This document shows positions 63,696 to 64,000 of a stretch of 64,000 nucleotides of DNA, piece after piece. The DNA lies in contig WYBC01000043.1 in assembly GCA_011526085.1 (NCBI GenBank), positions 1 through 64,000 of the forward strand, given 5' to 3'. The notes below the pieces were generated by a model that was not told the origin of the DNA, did no database searches, and worked only from the letters and a program-made list of their open reading frames with translations. Position numbers and translations under genes: made by a program. Position 1 is the stretch's first letter. Every line of letters begins with the position of its first letter. The stretch comes from Lysobacter sp. (GTDB lineage Bacteria; Pseudomonadota; Gammaproteobacteria; Xanthomonadales; Xanthomonadaceae).

Positions 63696-64000
63696 TCAGC
63701 CCGACGCCAATGCGACGGGAATGGCCTTGCGGTCCTCGGCGACGGGCAACGCCATGTCGGCCAACGACACCCTGCGCAGGGCGTCGGCGACGACGTCGTT
63801 GATCCGTCGCCAGTTGGCGCGGGCGCCGCAGGAGTGTTCGATCCCGCACTGACCCGCGTGCACGCTGCATTCGGTCATCGCCAGCGGGCCTTCCATCGCT
63901 TCGACGATCTCGACCAGCGAGATCTCGGCGGCCGGGCGCGCCAGGCGATAGCCGCCGGTCGCGCCGCGGAAGGCCTGCACCAGCCCGGCCTGCGCCAGCG
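63696..64000 (-). CDS. Rrf2-family SUF regulator, 3' part (truncated by the window edge)
   Basis: The C-terminal 101 residues of an IscR/SufR-like Rrf2 repressor. Visible: the wing segment [13 protein letters not shown], an [14 protein letters not shown] and the cluster cysteines [14 protein letters not shown]. It should sense Fe-S status and control the suf genes that follow 10 bases on. The N-terminal helix-turn-helix lies beyond 64000. Confidence 0.92.
   Translation of the reverse strand, partial: LAQAGLVQAFRGATGGYRLARPAAEISLVEIVEAMEGPLAMTECSVHAGQCGIEHSCGARANWRRINDVVADALRRVSLADMALPVAEDRKAIPVALASG

Overview
The window reads as a chromosomal segment of a GC-rich gammaproteobacterium, most likely a member of the Xanthomonadaceae (Lysobacter, Luteimonas or Xanthomonas type). 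The reasons are the very high GC with strong third-position bias, the intact lptD-surA-pdxA-rsmA-apaG-apaH operon, the fused cysNC gene, the suf operon with its Rrf2 regulator, the many TonB/lipoprotein genes, and GTAG-type REP palindromes. This is inferred from gene content only. No rRNA, tRNA, CRISPR array, insertion sequence or prophage was seen.

Layout. 0.1-7.9 kb (accessory envelope functions): a secreted lipase, an isoaspartyl peptidase, an ECF-like sigma factor, a copper set (DUF2946 protein, tiny membrane protein, PCu(A)C chaperone), an unknown lipoprotein pair and two secreted proteins. 8.1-14.2 kb: an OmpR/EnvZ-type two-component pair divergent from a CpxP-like gene, then dgkA, a TerC-family gene, lgt, thyA and folA. 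14.3-21.8 kb: the outer-membrane biogenesis and housekeeping operon lptD-surA-pdxA-rsmA-apaG-apaH plus a DUF1287 lipoprotein. 21.8-27.0 kb: a four-gene unit (DUF6580 protein, small membrane protein, PduO-type adenosyltransferase, histone-deacetylase-family protein), divergent from two ubiquinone-type FAD hydroxylases. 27.2-29.9 kb: arsR-GAPDH-arsJ, an arsenate detoxification operon. 30.0-31.2 kb: a second, unusual Lgt paralogue and a lipoprotein. 31.2-38.6 kb: complete assimilatory sulfate reduction, cysJIH on one strand and cysD-cysNC divergent. 38.8-43.1 kb: GlsB, an M20 peptidase, a ComEA-like protein, HutD and an oxygen-binding diiron MBL protein.

43.2-51.2 kb is the most coherent accessory system. 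It runs from a near-perfect Fur box through a TonB-dependent siderophore receptor, a PiuC/YbiX-type hydroxylase, a PepSY membrane protein, a DUF2271 protein, a DUF4198 protein and ApbE to a membrane-anchored diflavin reductase. The DUF2271 protein carries a clear FMN-attachment motif (D-G-V-S-G-P-T). The parts suggest an iron-starvation-induced chain that moves electrons from NADPH through flavins, and perhaps heme, to ferric siderophore in the periplasm.

51.4-54.5 kb: a histidine phosphatase, then an acyl-CoA dehydrogenase and an APH-type kinase that look like a split ACAD10/11 module. 54.5-56.4 kb is an AT-richer islet fenced by REP palindromes. It holds an XRE regulator, a possible 29-codon ORF, a 76-residue protein and a ten-cysteine protein, none with a function I recognise; it is the best candidate here for an undescribed system. 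56.4-64.0 kb is the suf operon (regulator, sufB, three inserted genes, sufC, sufD, sufS, GNAT acetyltransferase, Rieske protein), almost every junction being an ATGA overlap.
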